From: Cyclobacteriaceae bacterium
GTDB lineage: Bacteria > Bacteroidota > Bacteroidia > Cytophagales > Cyclobacteriaceae
Reading direction: 5' to 3'
DNA length: 64,000 nucleotides
NCBI GenBank assembly: GCA_030584025.1
Contig: CP129487.1
Span: forward strand, 3,687,001-3,751,000
A program made the position numbers and the translations under genes. The first letter of the stretch is position 1, and each line of letters starts with the position of its first letter. The notes under the pieces were generated by a model. That model was not told the origin of the DNA, made no database searches, and worked only from the letters and a program-made list of their open reading frames with translations. Positions 51,324-60,058 of the stretch are shown piece after piece.

Positions 51324-53360
51324 TCAATTCCCACCCTTCTTCAACTCCGTTCCCTTTCGGAAATACTTGTCTTCGTCAAACTCATCTTCGCTGAGGGGCT
51401 TGGGCATAACACCCACTTCCAGAATTTTAAATTCTGTTCTACGGTTTCGTGCGCGGCCTTCCGGATTATCCGTTCCATCCGGATTGGTGTTGCGCGCAAT
51501 GGGTACTTCTTCACCGTAGCCTTTTGCCGTAAGCCGGTCGGGTGCAATGCCCTTTGAGATCAGGTATTTCACGGTAGATTCTGCACGGTTCTTTGACAGT
51601 TCATAGTTATATACCAATGAACCTACACTATCGGTATGCGACCCCATTTCAATTTTAATTTCCGGGTTGTCGATCAGCAATTGAACAAGCTTATCTAACT
51701 CCCGTGCAGCGTCTGGGCGAATGTCATACTTATCGAAATCGAAATAAATATTTTCAAGTACAAATATTTTATTGATCTCAATTTTATCCAGCACCAGAAT
51801 GGTATCCAACGTGATGTTGGTGATCATTTCTTTCAACGTACTTGGGTCAACAGACTTGCCACGCGTGGTGTAGTCTTGTCGTTTCACCAGGTAACCATCA
51901 GTTTCACCAACTAAAGTATAATCTTCATTTTCATACACACGGAAAAGAAACTTCCCATCATCACCGGTTACGTAATCCTGCATGATGCTGCCCTCACCAT
52001 CCAACATGGAGACTCTTACGTTCGGCAAGATGGCGCGTGTGCTGTCGCTGGTAGGTGTGTAGGTAACTCCGGCCAGGTAGTAGTTCACTACCTTCAGGTT
52101 TGGATCTTCATTAACAAAGGTATAGATGTCGTCATCGCCCTTTCCATCTTCACGGTTGGAGGTAAAGAACCCGCGATCCGGGCGGAAGAGAAAAATTCCA
52201 AAATCATCGGCAGGCGAGTTCATGGGTTCGCCCAGGTTTTCAATGGTCGTTTTACCACTGGCACGTTTCACCACAAAAAGATCCAAACCGCCAAAGCCAG
52301 GATGTCCATCGGAAGCAAAGTAAAGCTTGGCATCTTCAGCCACATAAGGGAACAATTCATTACCGGCTGTGTTGATCTCCGGTCCCAGATTGCGCACGCG
52401 TGAAAATCTTCCACGTGAATCCATCTGTGCCGAGTATAAATCGGTGCCACCATAGCCACCAGGCCTGTTGGAAGCAAAGTACATGGTGCGGCCATCCTGC
52501 GAAAAAGCAGGAGATGAATCCCAACTGTTGTTGCGGGCAACGGGATCAAACTCGTCTTTAAACTGTGTGTTTACATTCAAGCGTTGTGGCTCTCCCCAAA
52601 CCCCATTTCTGAAACGCGAGATGTACAAATCCACATCCGCGCCCCCCTTCTTCTTGCGGGTGTTGCCCATGGCAAACACCATCGTGCGGCCATCGGGAGT
52701 GAATGCGGGGCAACCTACGTTTCTAAAATCATCATTGATGCCTTGTGGTAAGGGTTGAATGGTAGCTACATCAACGTTGGCTCCGCGGGTGGTAACTTTA
52801 TAAATGGCAGTGAAGGGCTTTCCTTCTGCTTCGTAAATTTTTCCATCGCCACGCGATGAGGTAAAATACAATTCGTTATTCAGGTAAACGGGTGCGTACT
52901 CACTGGCTGGCGTGTTAAGCAAATCCAGATTTTTTACACGGTAATAACTTGGCTTGTTACGCAGGTTATTCAGATACTCCAGTCCATTCAGTTCTGCTTC
53001 AGCCCGATCTTTCAGTTTTTCATTTGAAGTTTGTTGAATGAGCGTTTCCAGCTGCGCGCGCGCTTCGCTGTATTTGGCGTTTGCCTTCAGCGATTGAGCG
53101 TAGAAAAACTTTACTGAGTCTTTGTCAACACCCGCACCACCTGCTTTGGCATAATATTGTTCCGCTTCTTTTGCGCGGTTGGATAGCCGATACGATTCCG
53201 CCACAAAATAATTGGCTTTCGCCTGATCTTTGGGCTTGCTCTTTTTGAACAAGTCGATGGCGTTTTGATACTCTCCGCGCACGAAAGCTTTCGTGGCTTT
53301 TTTCTCCACACTACAGCCTGCAAACAGGAGGGCCGCTGCAAAAAATACTACAAACCTCAT
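51324..53360 (-). CDS. OmpA-family lipoprotein with TPR and PD40 domains (PorE-like architecture)
   Basis: A 678-aa outer-membrane lipoprotein (FFAAALLFAGC, Cys16). Residues about 20-130 are TPR-like helices (YQNAIDLFKKSKPKDQAKANYFVAES), about 145-420 are PD40 blades (FTPDGRTMVFAMG, FSQDGRTMYFASNRPGGYGGTDLY, LYFASDGHPGFGGLDLFVV), about 440-520 a carboxypeptidase-regulatory-like domain, and about 545-660 the OmpA peptidoglycan-binding domain (YFDFDKYDIRPDAARELDKLV, GSHTDSVGS, GYGEE, RARNRRTEFKI). This order matches PorE of the type IX secretion system, though related proteins have other roles. The acidic tail is unusual. Confidence 0.88.
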   Translation of the reverse strand: MRFVVFFAAALLFAGCSVEKKATKAFVRGEYQNAIDLFKKSKPKDQAKANYFVAESYRLSNRAKEAEQYYAKAGGAGVDKDSVKFFYAQSLKANAKYSEARAQLETLIQQTSNEKLKDRAEAELNGLEYLNNLRNKPSYYRVKNLDLLNTPASEYAPVYLNNELYFTSSRGDGKIYEAEGKPFTAIYKVTTRGANVDVATIQPLPQGINDDFRNVGCPAFTPDGRTMVFAMGNTRKKKGGADVDLYISRFRNGVWGEPQRLNVNTQFKDEFDPVARNNSWDSSPAFSQDGRTMYFASNRPGGYGGTDLYSAQMDSRGRFSRVRNLGPEINTAGNELFPYVAEDAKLYFASDGHPGFGGLDLFVVKRASGKTTIENLGEPMNSPADDFGIFLFRPDRGFFTSNREDGKGDDDIYTFVNEDPNLKVVNYYLAGVTYTPTSDSTRAILPNVRVSMLDGEGSIMQDYVTGDDGKFLFRVYENEDYTLVGETDGYLVKRQDYTTRGKSVDPSTLKEMITNITLDTILVLDKIEINKIFVLENIYFDFDKYDIRPDAARELDKLVQLLIDNPEIKIEMGSHTDSVGSLVYNYELSKNRAESTVKYLISKGIAPDRLTAKGYGEEVPIARNTNPDGTDNPEGRARNRRTEFKILEVGVMPKPLSEDEFDEDKYFRKGTELKKGGN

Positions 53361-53413
53361 AATCTATCCGACTAAGCGTTAAAGCTACAAAAAAAAGAAT
53401 AACCCATTTCGGT

Positions 53414-53911
53414 TTAAACTGCGGCCTTACTGAGGTAGCGTTTAAGCCAGGTCTCGCCTGCAGGGGACTTCCATCGCCTATCAAAATCACCTTTGGTCAA
53501 CACGGTATTGTCGAACACGGTTGTCTGGCTATTCCAAACTCCGTTTTCGTACGCTTGTTTCAACTCCGGCAACTTGATCAAACAAACCTTTTCATCCAGC
53601 AACAAGGCCACGTTGGTGCGTTCAAAAAAATCAATTCCGGTTTGCTGGCTCAATTGCCTGATCACGTGCACCGATGAATCAATCGAACAGCCACTGGCCT
53701 CATGGTGCGCTTCATCCACAGCCAACACAATAAAATAATCGTGTAATACCTGAAACGATGTTTTAAGCGGTTGATTGTGCGCAGTCCAGTTAGTGGTAAA
53801 CGCCTGGAGCGCAGTTGAAATTGTATTTACCTCCTCCGGTTTAAAAGCCCGATTGGACTGATAAATCCAAACGCGTGCTGAATCGGGGAGTGTTTCAAAG
53901 GGTACAAACAT
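53414..53911 (-). CDS. Conserved Bacteroidetes protein, sometimes labelled ABC transporter ATPase
   Basis: A 165-aa cytoplasmic protein without Walker motifs, so the ABC label seen in some annotations is unlikely to be correct. It starts MFVPFETLPDSARVWIYQSNRAF and contains FIVLAVDEAHHEASGCSIDSSVHVIRQLS and a C-terminal PAGETWLKRYL. It appears to be a conserved small protein family of unknown function in Bacteroidetes. It lies 17 bases after the Fe-S protein gene and is probably co-transcribed with it. Confidence 0.7.
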   Translation of the reverse strand: MFVPFETLPDSARVWIYQSNRAFKPEEVNTISTALQAFTTNWTAHNQPLKTSFQVLHDYFIVLAVDEAHHEASGCSIDSSVHVIRQLSQQTGIDFFERTNVALLLDEKVCLIKLPELKQAYENGVWNSQTTVFDNTVLTKGDFDRRWKSPAGETWLKRYLSKAAV

Positions 53912-53928
53912 TTTTTTAGATCTTAATT

Positions 53929-54711
53929 TTATAAACCGTTGGCCTCTGCGATAAGTTCGGCCAGGTCTTTCACCTTCACCTCAGCTTCTTTTTCCTTGCT
54001 TTTCACCCCATCGGTCATCATGGTCATGCAAAACGGACAAGCCACGGCCACGGTGGTGGCACCGGTTGCCAGTGCTTCCTCGGTACGCTCTGTATTAATT
54101 TCCTTTTTACCTTTCTCGGCATCCTTAAACATTTGTGCACCGCCTGCGCCACAACACAAGCCGGTGGTTCGGCAACGCTTCATCTCTACCAGGTCTGCAT
54201 CCAGCGCTTCCAATACTTCGCGGGGCGCTTCATAAATATTGTTGGCGCGGCCAAGGTAGCATGAATCGTGAAAGGTTATTTTCTTTCCTTTAAATGCGTG
54301 ACCATCTTTCAATTTGATTTTTCCTTCATTGATTAATTGCTGCAGAAAGGTGGAATGATGGATCACCTCATAGTTACCGCCTAATTCTGGGTATTCATTT
54401 TTAAGCGTATTGAAGCAATGCGGACAAGCCGTAACAATTTTTTTTACGCCATATCCATTCAACACTTGTATGTTGCTCATGGCCTGCATTTGAAACAGAA
54501 ATTCATTGCCAGCCCTGCGGGCCGGATCACCCGTGCAGGATTCTTCTGTACCCAACACACCAAATTTTATCTCCAGTGCTTGCATAATTTTTACAAACGC
54601 TTTTGTAACACGCTTGTAGCGATCATCAAATGATCCGGCACAACCAACCCAAAATAAAATTTCAGGTGATTCGCCTTTTGCCGTAAGTTCAGCCAGTGTT
54701 GGTACATTCAT
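53929..54711 (-). CDS. (Fe-S)-binding protein with two CCG domains, HdrB/GlcF-like
   Basis: A 260-aa cytoplasmic electron-transfer protein. Two cysteine-rich CCG repeats are visible: WVGCAGSFDDRYKRV with EESCTGDPARRAG and IVTACPHCFNTLKNEYP, then FHDSCYLGRANN with TGLCCGAGGAQMF and VAVACPFCMTMM. The fold is that of HdrB of heterodisulfide reductase and the C-terminal half of GlcF/LldE. It is next to a DUF1569 gene and then a membrane 4Fe-4S protein, which could be its electron partner (HdrC-like); the acceptor is unknown. Confidence 0.9.
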   Translation of the reverse strand: MNVPTLAELTAKGESPEILFWVGCAGSFDDRYKRVTKAFVKIMQALEIKFGVLGTEESCTGDPARRAGNEFLFQMQAMSNIQVLNGYGVKKIVTACPHCFNTLKNEYPELGGNYEVIHHSTFLQQLINEGKIKLKDGHAFKGKKITFHDSCYLGRANNIYEAPREVLEALDADLVEMKRCRTTGLCCGAGGAQMFKDAEKGKKEINTERTEEALATGATTVAVACPFCMTMMTDGVKSKEKEAEVKVKDLAELIAEANGL

Positions 54712-54723
54712 GTAGTCAGAATT

Positions 54724-55173
54724 TTAAACTCCAAATTGTTGCAGGTGATGATCGAGGTGTTTGTACTGTCCGCGTGCCCATTCCTCGGGAGTTAATTTTC
54801 CAAAGAAAGGATTCGGATGTTTTGTGCATGCTTCAGGACCACCTGCTGCAAATGCTTTTATATGATTGATCAGTTTCTCTTTTTCCTCTTCAAACTTTTT
54901 TTGATCGGCAACAATTAAATTTCTTCCTGTCGGACTGTTCTTCGGATGAGGCTTTGCACCAAAAAATTTATCCTTAACCGCCCAGCCTAACAAAATACCC
55001 AACACACTACGTTTGGGTTTATCCAATCCGCGTGCGATGCGCAACAGAATGGAACAATGCGCCAACATTTGCGCCACATCCATCTTTCCCCACAGGCGTT
55101 GTGTTTGCGGAGTGAGTTTTTCAATCCGCGTTAGAATTTCCTGGGCATCGGTTGGGTTAAACAAATTTTTCAT
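54724..55173 (-). CDS. DUF1569 (DinB-like) domain protein
   Basis: A 149-aa helical protein with the DUF1569 pattern: LWGKMDVAQMLAHCSILLRIARG, then KKFEEEKEKLINHIKAFAAGGPEACTKHPNPFFGKLTPEEWARGQYKHLDHHLQQFGV. Three spaced histidines (His39 in MLAHC, and HLDHH) resemble the metal triad of DinB-like thiol-dependent proteins. Cytoplasmic; function unknown. It stands between two Fe-S protein genes, with 12 bases to the next one. Confidence 0.85.
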   Translation of the reverse strand: MKNLFNPTDAQEILTRIEKLTPQTQRLWGKMDVAQMLAHCSILLRIARGLDKPKRSVLGILLGWAVKDKFFGAKPHPKNSPTGRNLIVADQKKFEEEKEKLINHIKAFAAGGPEACTKHPNPFFGKLTPEEWARGQYKHLDHHLQQFGV

Positions 55174-55255
55174 GCGCTAATAATTGTTTGAAAGTAGTCA
55201 CATGGAATCGCCATGCTAATTATCACGCTATTGGTCCGTTTTGCTGATGGCGATT

Positions 55256-56551
55256 TCATGCCTGATCTTTTGCCCAGTTAAACCGATCGCTCGATGCAAA
55301 TTTCCACGGAGCAAAATTGGTTTCAATGTTTTGAAACATGGAGTTCCAGGATGCAGGTGATCCGGATTCTTCCATAGCCACATAGCGCCTCAACTCAATA
55401 ATGATATCCAACGGATTAATCATAACCGGGCAAGCTTCCACACAGGCGTTGCAACTGGTGCACGCATTAATTTCTTCTTTGGTGATGTAATCGCCCAGCA
55501 ACGATTTACCATCATCCAACTTGCCACCATTTTTAATTACTTCTTCCACGCGATCGCGTGTGTCCATCATGATCTTGCGCGGTGAAAGTTTCTTCCCGGT
55601 AAGATTAGCCGGACATTCTGATGTACACCTTCCACATTCGGTACACGAAAAGGCAGCCATTAAATTTACGCGCGATAAATCGTTAACATCTTTCGCTCCA
55701 AACCGACCCGGTTCAGTTGGTGGTGTGGCCGAAGCTTCTGCCAAACCCAACATCGACTTAACTTCTTGTGTTACCACAGGCATGTTGTGAATCTGACCTT
55801 TCGGCTCAAGTCGTGCATAATAGGTGTTTGGAAACGCCATAAAAATATGGAGATGCTTGGAGTAGGTTACATACAATGCAAACCCCAGTATGCCTACAAT
55901 GTGAAACCACCACGCAAAACGCTCCACCAATATCAATGAACCGGTTTCGAGGTTTTCAAAAACCGGCATTAAAAAGCTGCTGAAGAATAGTGAACCCGTT
56001 GCCGTATAATGCGCATCACGGGATTGTAGCAATTGATCGGTTGCGTTCATGGTTAAGATGGCAAACATGAGCACAATCTCTACAACAAGAATGGTGTTGG
56101 CATCCAGCCTTGGCCAGCTTGTCATTTCAGCCGACCAGAACCGTGGAACTTTCAACACATTTCTTCGGATGAGGAAAAATACACACGACAGCAGAACCGC
56201 CACCGCCAAAAATTCAAACACATTCATCAACACCGGGTAGATTGATCCCAGGTAAGGCGCAAAAAATCGGTGCGTTCCGGCCAGTCCATCAATTATAAAT
56301 TCCAATACCTCCAGGTTGATGATTAAAAACCCGGCATAAATGAAAAAATGCAGCACTGCTGGAATAAACCGCTTGAACATCTTCTTCTGTCCGAAAGCGA
56401 TGAGCAACACATTTTTCCACCGTGCAGAAGAGTCGCTTGTTAACGGGGTTTGCTTGCCCAGTTGGATACCTCTTTTAATCCCGCCAATCCGTCTTGCAAT
56501 AAAGAAGGAGAAGCCCAGCAGAACGATCGCAAATACTACCTGTTGAATCAT
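55256..56551 (-). CDS. Membrane (4Fe-4S) dicluster protein, HdrC/NarI-like
   Basis: A 431-aa inner-membrane electron carrier. Residues about 1-260 contain roughly five to six helices with a NarI-like arrangement (VVFAIVLLGFSFFIA, FIPAVLHFFIYAGFLIINLEVLEFI, WWFHIVGILGFALYVTYSKHLH), with histidines suited to heme ligation. Residues about 305-400 hold two 4Fe-4S motifs, CTECGRCTSECP and CTSCNACVEACP. It probably moves electrons between quinone and the CCG protein coded 0.5 kb downstream; the partner enzyme is unknown. Confidence 0.9.
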   Translation of the reverse strand: MIQQVVFAIVLLGFSFFIARRIGGIKRGIQLGKQTPLTSDSSARWKNVLLIAFGQKKMFKRFIPAVLHFFIYAGFLIINLEVLEFIIDGLAGTHRFFAPYLGSIYPVLMNVFEFLAVAVLLSCVFFLIRRNVLKVPRFWSAEMTSWPRLDANTILVVEIVLMFAILTMNATDQLLQSRDAHYTATGSLFFSSFLMPVFENLETGSLILVERFAWWFHIVGILGFALYVTYSKHLHIFMAFPNTYYARLEPKGQIHNMPVVTQEVKSMLGLAEASATPPTEPGRFGAKDVNDLSRVNLMAAFSCTECGRCTSECPANLTGKKLSPRKIMMDTRDRVEEVIKNGGKLDDGKSLLGDYITKEEINACTSCNACVEACPVMINPLDIIIELRRYVAMEESGSPASWNSMFQNIETNFAPWKFASSDRFNWAKDQA

Positions 56552-56600
56552 ACGTGATAGTTAATTCTGAAAATGCTCAAATCCAAAAATACACCGGGGT

Positions 56601-56631
56601 TTTGCACCGAATGTAAATTTACATACTTTTG
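56601..56631 (+). promoter_or_regulatory. Promoter of tRNA-Phe
   Basis: TTTG (56601-56604), a 19-base spacer, then TACTTTTG (56624-56631): a full match to the Bacteroidetes promoter. It lies 36 bases before the tRNA. The spacer contains the palindrome GTAAATTTAC, and a small CCTGA/TCAGG stem sits in the leader. Confidence 0.75.
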
Positions 56632-56667
56632 TGCCCCTGATTTACCCTCAGGATTGTTCATTTTACT

Positions 56668-56740
56668 GGTGACGTAGCTCAGTTGGTAGAGCAAAGGACT
56701 GAAAATCCTTGTGTCGGGGGTTCAATTCCCTCCGTCACCA
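56668..56740 (+). tRNA. tRNA-Phe (anticodon GAA)
   Basis: A 73-base tRNA. Acceptor stem GGTGACG (56668-56674) pairs with CGTCACC (56733-56739), discriminator A at 56740. D-loop AGCTCAGTTGGTAGAGC, anticodon arm AGGA-CTGAAAA-TCCT with anticodon GAA at 56701-56703, and T-arm GGGGGTTCAATTCCCTC follow the standard cloverleaf. The terminal CCA is not encoded; the next bases are CTT. A terminator hairpin follows at once. Confidence 0.97.
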
Positions 56741-56747
56741 CTTAATA

Positions 56748-56777
56748 AACCTCAGTTAGCATGCTGGGGTTTTTTTG
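56748..56777 (+). terminator. Terminator of tRNA-Phe
   Basis: AACCTCAG (56748-56755), loop TTAGCATG, CTGGGGTT (56764-56771): an 8-bp stem with one G-T pair, running into a T tract. It starts 7 bases after the tRNA. Confidence 0.9.
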
Positions 56778-56802
56778 TTTATACCCAAATTGAAGGCCAG
56801 CC

Positions 56803-58194
56803 ATGCTTGACCGCTCCGTCAATGAAGTTACCGCACGCATTGCGACCACCTACCTGGCCGAGGGACTGATTGCTGCCGTTATTGTAATTGCCTTCCTGTA
56901 CTTTGCCCACATTTATAAAAGGCTCTACCTGAAAACGTGGGCATTAAGCTTTGGCAGTTTTGCCGTATCTGTTTTTTCCGTAGGGCTAACGACACTGTAC
57001 AACGCTCAACTAACTGAGGGGTTTAAACTGGCTTCCTCTTTCGTGGCCCAGGCAGGCATTTTCCTACACGCTTTTTTTCTACTGATTGGTCTTTTTGAGC
57101 TTTTTCGGGGCACTGCCTTCCGGCTAAAATTTCTGATGGGTTGGGCGGCTGTCGTTGTGGGGCTAAGTTTCTTAACCATTTGGGTTTTTCATGATGCTGA
57201 TGGTGTTCAGGGTTCGTTGAATCGTTATGTGTTACGTATTGGGACGCGATACCTCGTTATAGCATTTAGTTTTTTATGCGCGGGCATATTGGCGTGGCGA
57301 AGTCCGCTGTTTAAAAAAGGGATTGGTCAACGCTTGCTGATTGTGGCATTCCTGCTTTATGGAGTTACGTATTGTTATTATTTCACCGTTGTGATCTTCA
57401 ACTACTTTGGGGGTACTTTCAGTTTTCCGTTTTTCTTTGGCATGGTTGAACTTTTGCTCATTACCCTGTCAGGATTGGGCATGGTGCTTTGGTTGCTGGA
57501 AGATGAGCGCGACCGGCTTAGTAAAATCAATTCAGAATTGGACAGCTTTCTGTATAGCACCTCGCACGATTTGCGATCGCCCATTGCATCTATTCTTGGC
57601 ATTACCAACGTGGCAAAGCTTGAGCTCACGGATGAAACTGCACTTCGATACATGACCATGATCGAAGAGCGCATTAAAAAGCTCGACCTGGTTATCAGTG
57701 ATATTCTCAAACTTTCGCGAAGTAAAAAGCTTGATCTTAAAATTGAATCCATTCGCTTTGATGATTTATTAAAGGACACAATAGCCGATGTGAAGTTCAA
57801 CCACAATGCCCCAGACATCTCACTGCGTTATACGGAGAAAACGGATGATCACTTTGTCTCTGATTACATTCAGATGAAAATCGTTTTGAGTAACCTCATT
57901 GCTAATTCAGTGAAGTATCACAACATCAACCAGGAAAATCCATTTATTCATGTTGCCTTTCAGCGCACCGGAAAAAATGTTCGCATTGAAGTTGAGGACA
58001 ACGGCAGGGGGATTCCAAAAGAAGCGCTTCCAAAAATTTTCGATATGTTTTACCGTGCCGAAACAGGTGTAGAGGGTACAGGCCTTGGTCTTTACATTGT
58101 GAAAGAAGCCTTAGCAAAAATCAACGGAAAAATTGAGGTAAAATCGGAGTATGGTGCTGGCAGTACCTTTACCATTACCCTTCTGGACGCCTGA
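56803..58194 (+). CDS. Membrane sensor histidine kinase
   Basis: A 463-aa kinase. The N-terminal 230 residues hold about seven helices with no large periplasmic loop (LIAAVIVIAFLYFAHIY, AGIFLHAFFLLIGLFELF and others), resembling 7TM sensor inputs. The HisKA phospho-acceptor is His255 in STSHDLRSPIASI; the ATPase domain has the N box LSNLIANSVKYHN, VEDNGRGIP and GTGLGLYIV. Residues look intact, so it should be active. No response regulator is adjacent, making it an orphan. It converges with the pseudouridine synthase, 2 bases apart. Confidence 0.92.
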   Translation: MLDRSVNEVTARIATTYLAEGLIAAVIVIAFLYFAHIYKRLYLKTWALSFGSFAVSVFSVGLTTLYNAQLTEGFKLASSFVAQAGIFLHAFFLLIGLFELFRGTAFRLKFLMGWAAVVVGLSFLTIWVFHDADGVQGSLNRYVLRIGTRYLVIAFSFLCAGILAWRSPLFKKGIGQRLLIVAFLLYGVTYCYYFTVVIFNYFGGTFSFPFFFGMVELLLITLSGLGMVLWLLEDERDRLSKINSELDSFLYSTSHDLRSPIASILGITNVAKLELTDETALRYMTMIEERIKKLDLVISDILKLSRSKKLDLKIESIRFDDLLKDTIADVKFNHNAPDISLRYTEKTDDHFVSDYIQMKIVLSNLIANSVKYHNINQENPFIHVAFQRTGKNVRIEVEDNGRGIPKEALPKIFDMFYRAETGVEGTGLGLYIVKEALAKINGKIEVKSEYGAGSTFTITLLDA

Positions 58195-58196
58195 GT

Positions 58197-59486
58197 CTAT
58201 TGTAAATGTTTTAGCCGAATAATTTCCTCTTTGGTGAGGTGGCGAAAATGGCCACGCGGCAAATCCTTCTTATCAAGTCCTGCGTACACGGAGCGGTCAA
58301 GCTTAACCACCTCGTATTCCAGTTTTTCAAAAATTCTACGTACTACACGGTTCCAGCCAATGTGCAATTCAATGCCCACCGTCTTTCCATCATCCGAAAC
58401 AATGGCCAGGTCATCAACCATAGCACGGCCTTCTTCCAACTGAACACCGTCCAGTATTTTTTGAAAATCATTCTTCGTAAGCGGACGACTCAACTCCACC
58501 TTGTAAATCTTCTTCACGTTGTATGAAGGATGCGAGAGTTTATCGGCAAGATCACCATCGTTGGTGAACAGCAACAAGCCTGTTGTATTTCGGTCGAGGC
58601 GGCCAACCGGATAAATGCGCTCCTTCACTGCGTTACCAATGATGTGCATTACAGTGTTGCGCTCTTGCGGATCGCTGGTGGTGGTGAGGTAGCCTTTTGG
58701 TTTATTCATTAAAATATACACCGGCTTTTCGGCCTGAAGCTTTTTGCTTTCATAGCGAACATCATCACCGGGGCTTACCAGAAAGCCCATTTCAGTAATC
58801 ACTTTTCCGTTTACTGAAACCAGTCCCAACTTAATGCGTTCATCTGCTTCGCGCCTGGAACAAATGCCGCTGTTGGCGATGTAGCGGTTAAGCCGGATTT
58901 TACCCGTTGTGTTCGCAATAGTTGGTGCTTCTTCTTTCTTTGAAGAATATTTTCCGGGCTTGTTTCGATTAAACTTCTGCTTGTTGAAAAAGCCACGCGG
59001 CTGTTCGCCTGCTTCATCTTTTCTTCTAGGCTTTGCAGGCTGAGATGAAAACGAAGATGATCCGGACTTGGAGAATTTTTTTCTGCGATCATCTCCTCTT
59101 TCAAAGGAGGATGAACTTCCTCTTACTGATTTTGAAAAGCCTGTGCTTTTTGGTTTGTCGAAAGATTTTTCTTTGCGCTCTCCTCCTTTTTCAAAAGAAG
59201 TGGTGCTGTCTTTCTTTCTGAAAGAACGTGAGTCAGAAGAAGAGCCTCGTTCCGACTTTGAAAAACCTGAGCCTTTCGGTTTATCGAACGACCTTCCTTT
59301 GCGTTCTCCACTTTTTCCAAACGAGGTGGTGCTGTCTTTCTTTCTAAACGGACGCTTCTCATCATCAGATGAATCTCTTTTGCTTCCTTTCGAAAAACGT
59401 GAACCAGTTGGTTTATCAAATGATTTTTTGCCTAAGGAGCGGTCACTTTTGCCGCGCGCGGGGCCCGATGTATTACGCTTGCGCAT
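58197..59486 (-). CDS. RluB/RsuA-type rRNA pseudouridine synthase with long disordered basic N-terminus
   Basis: A 429-aa protein. Residues about 195-429 are the enzyme: an S4 RNA-binding domain (IRLNRYIANSGICSRREADERIKLGLVSVNGK), then the catalytic GRLDRNTTGLLLFTNDGDL with the active Asp, and GIELHIGWNRVVRRIFEKLEY. It likely modifies 23S rRNA. Residues 1-190 are Ser/Lys/Arg-rich and repetitive: units at 22-65, 66-107 and 108-137 share SFDKPxGSGFSKS and RKKDSTTSF. This tail is far longer than in E. coli RluB. The first 14 bases overlap scpB. Confidence 0.9.
   Translation of the reverse strand: MRKRNTSGPARGKSDRSLGKKSFDKPTGSRFSKGSKRDSSDDEKRPFRKKDSTTSFGKSGERKGRSFDKPKGSGFSKSERGSSSDSRSFRKKDSTTSFEKGGERKEKSFDKPKSTGFSKSVRGSSSSFERGDDRRKKFSKSGSSSFSSQPAKPRRKDEAGEQPRGFFNKQKFNRNKPGKYSSKKEEAPTIANTTGKIRLNRYIANSGICSRREADERIKLGLVSVNGKVITEMGFLVSPGDDVRYESKKLQAEKPVYILMNKPKGYLTTTSDPQERNTVMHIIGNAVKERIYPVGRLDRNTTGLLLFTNDGDLADKLSHPSYNVKKIYKVELSRPLTKNDFQKILDGVQLEEGRAMVDDLAIVSDDGKTVGIELHIGWNRVVRRIFEKLEYEVVKLDRSVYAGLDKKDLPRGHFRHLTKEEIIRLKHLQ
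59076..59423 (-). repeat. Tandem coding repeat in the pseudouridine synthase N-terminus
   Basis: About 2.7 diverged copies of a unit of roughly 42 codons encoding SFDKPxGSGFSKS, a Ser-rich spacer, FRKKDSTTSF and GxGERK (units at 59292-59423, 59166-59291 and, partial, 59076-59165). The unit is visible at the protein level, with DNA identity lower. Confidence 0.65.
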
Positions 59487-60057
59487 CGGGTTCTTTTAAA
59501 TCTGTGCTCTCGCCAATTACGTTTATCTCGCTGGTAAAATCTTTTGGCACCGGCAGGTCTGCCAGATCGTTGATGCCAAAATATTCCATGAACTTCGGTG
59601 ACGTGCCATACAACATGGGTCTTCCGATGGTCTCGGCCTTGCCTTTAATCTCCACCAATCCTTTGTCCAGTAATTTCTGAACGGCATAATCGCAGTTTAC
59701 ACCACGAATGTTTTCAATATCCGTTTTTGAAATGGGTTGCTTGTAGGCGATGATGGCCAACGTTTCCATCGCTGAAGTAGACAATCTCTTTTTTGATTGC
59801 TGCTTCAACAGGATGGCGATGCTGCTCTGATAAGCAGGCTTGGTTAAAAACTGATAACCGCCACCGGCTTTATTCAATTGAAATGAAAATTCTTCGGAAA
59901 GAAATTTGTCTTCCAATCGTTTGATGGCGTTTACAATATCCTCTTCGGGAACATCCGCATTGAACATTTCCGAAAGACATGATTTTATATCGGCCAGCTT
60001 TACCGGGGTAGGCGAGCAGAAAATCAATGCTTCAATATGGTTCTGAAGAAAATCCAC
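59473..60057 (-). CDS. scpB: Segregation and condensation protein B
   Basis: A 194-aa winged-helix protein that pairs with ScpA and SMC in chromosome condensation. It starts with GTG (60055-60057), one base after the DksA-like gene. Matches: HIEALIFCSPTPVKLADIKSCL at the N-terminus, ALRLEDKF-like region AIKRLEDKFLSEEF, and the second winged helix LSTSAMETLAIIAYKQPISKTDIENIRGVNCDYAVQKLLDKGLVEIKGKAET. It overlaps the pseudouridine synthase start by 14 bases; scpB-rluB adjacency is common. Confidence 0.95.
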   Translation of the reverse strand: MDFLQNHIEALIFCSPTPVKLADIKSCLSEMFNADVPEEDIVNAIKRLEDKFLSEEFSFQLNKAGGGYQFLTKPAYQSSIAILLKQQSKKRLSTSAMETLAIIAYKQPISKTDIENIRGVNCDYAVQKLLDKGLVEIKGKAETIGRPMLYGTSPKFMEYFGINDLADLPVPKDFTSEINVIGESTDLKEPDAQA

Positions 60058-60058
60058 G

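Noticed and set aside
53414..53911. ABC transporter ATPase label
   Set aside because: No Walker A, Walker B or signature motif is present; the label seems inherited.
59068..59499. Plus-strand open frame of 143 aa over the pseudouridine synthase tail
   Set aside because: It is the complement of the Ser/Lys-rich repeat; the minus-strand reading has a full family match.
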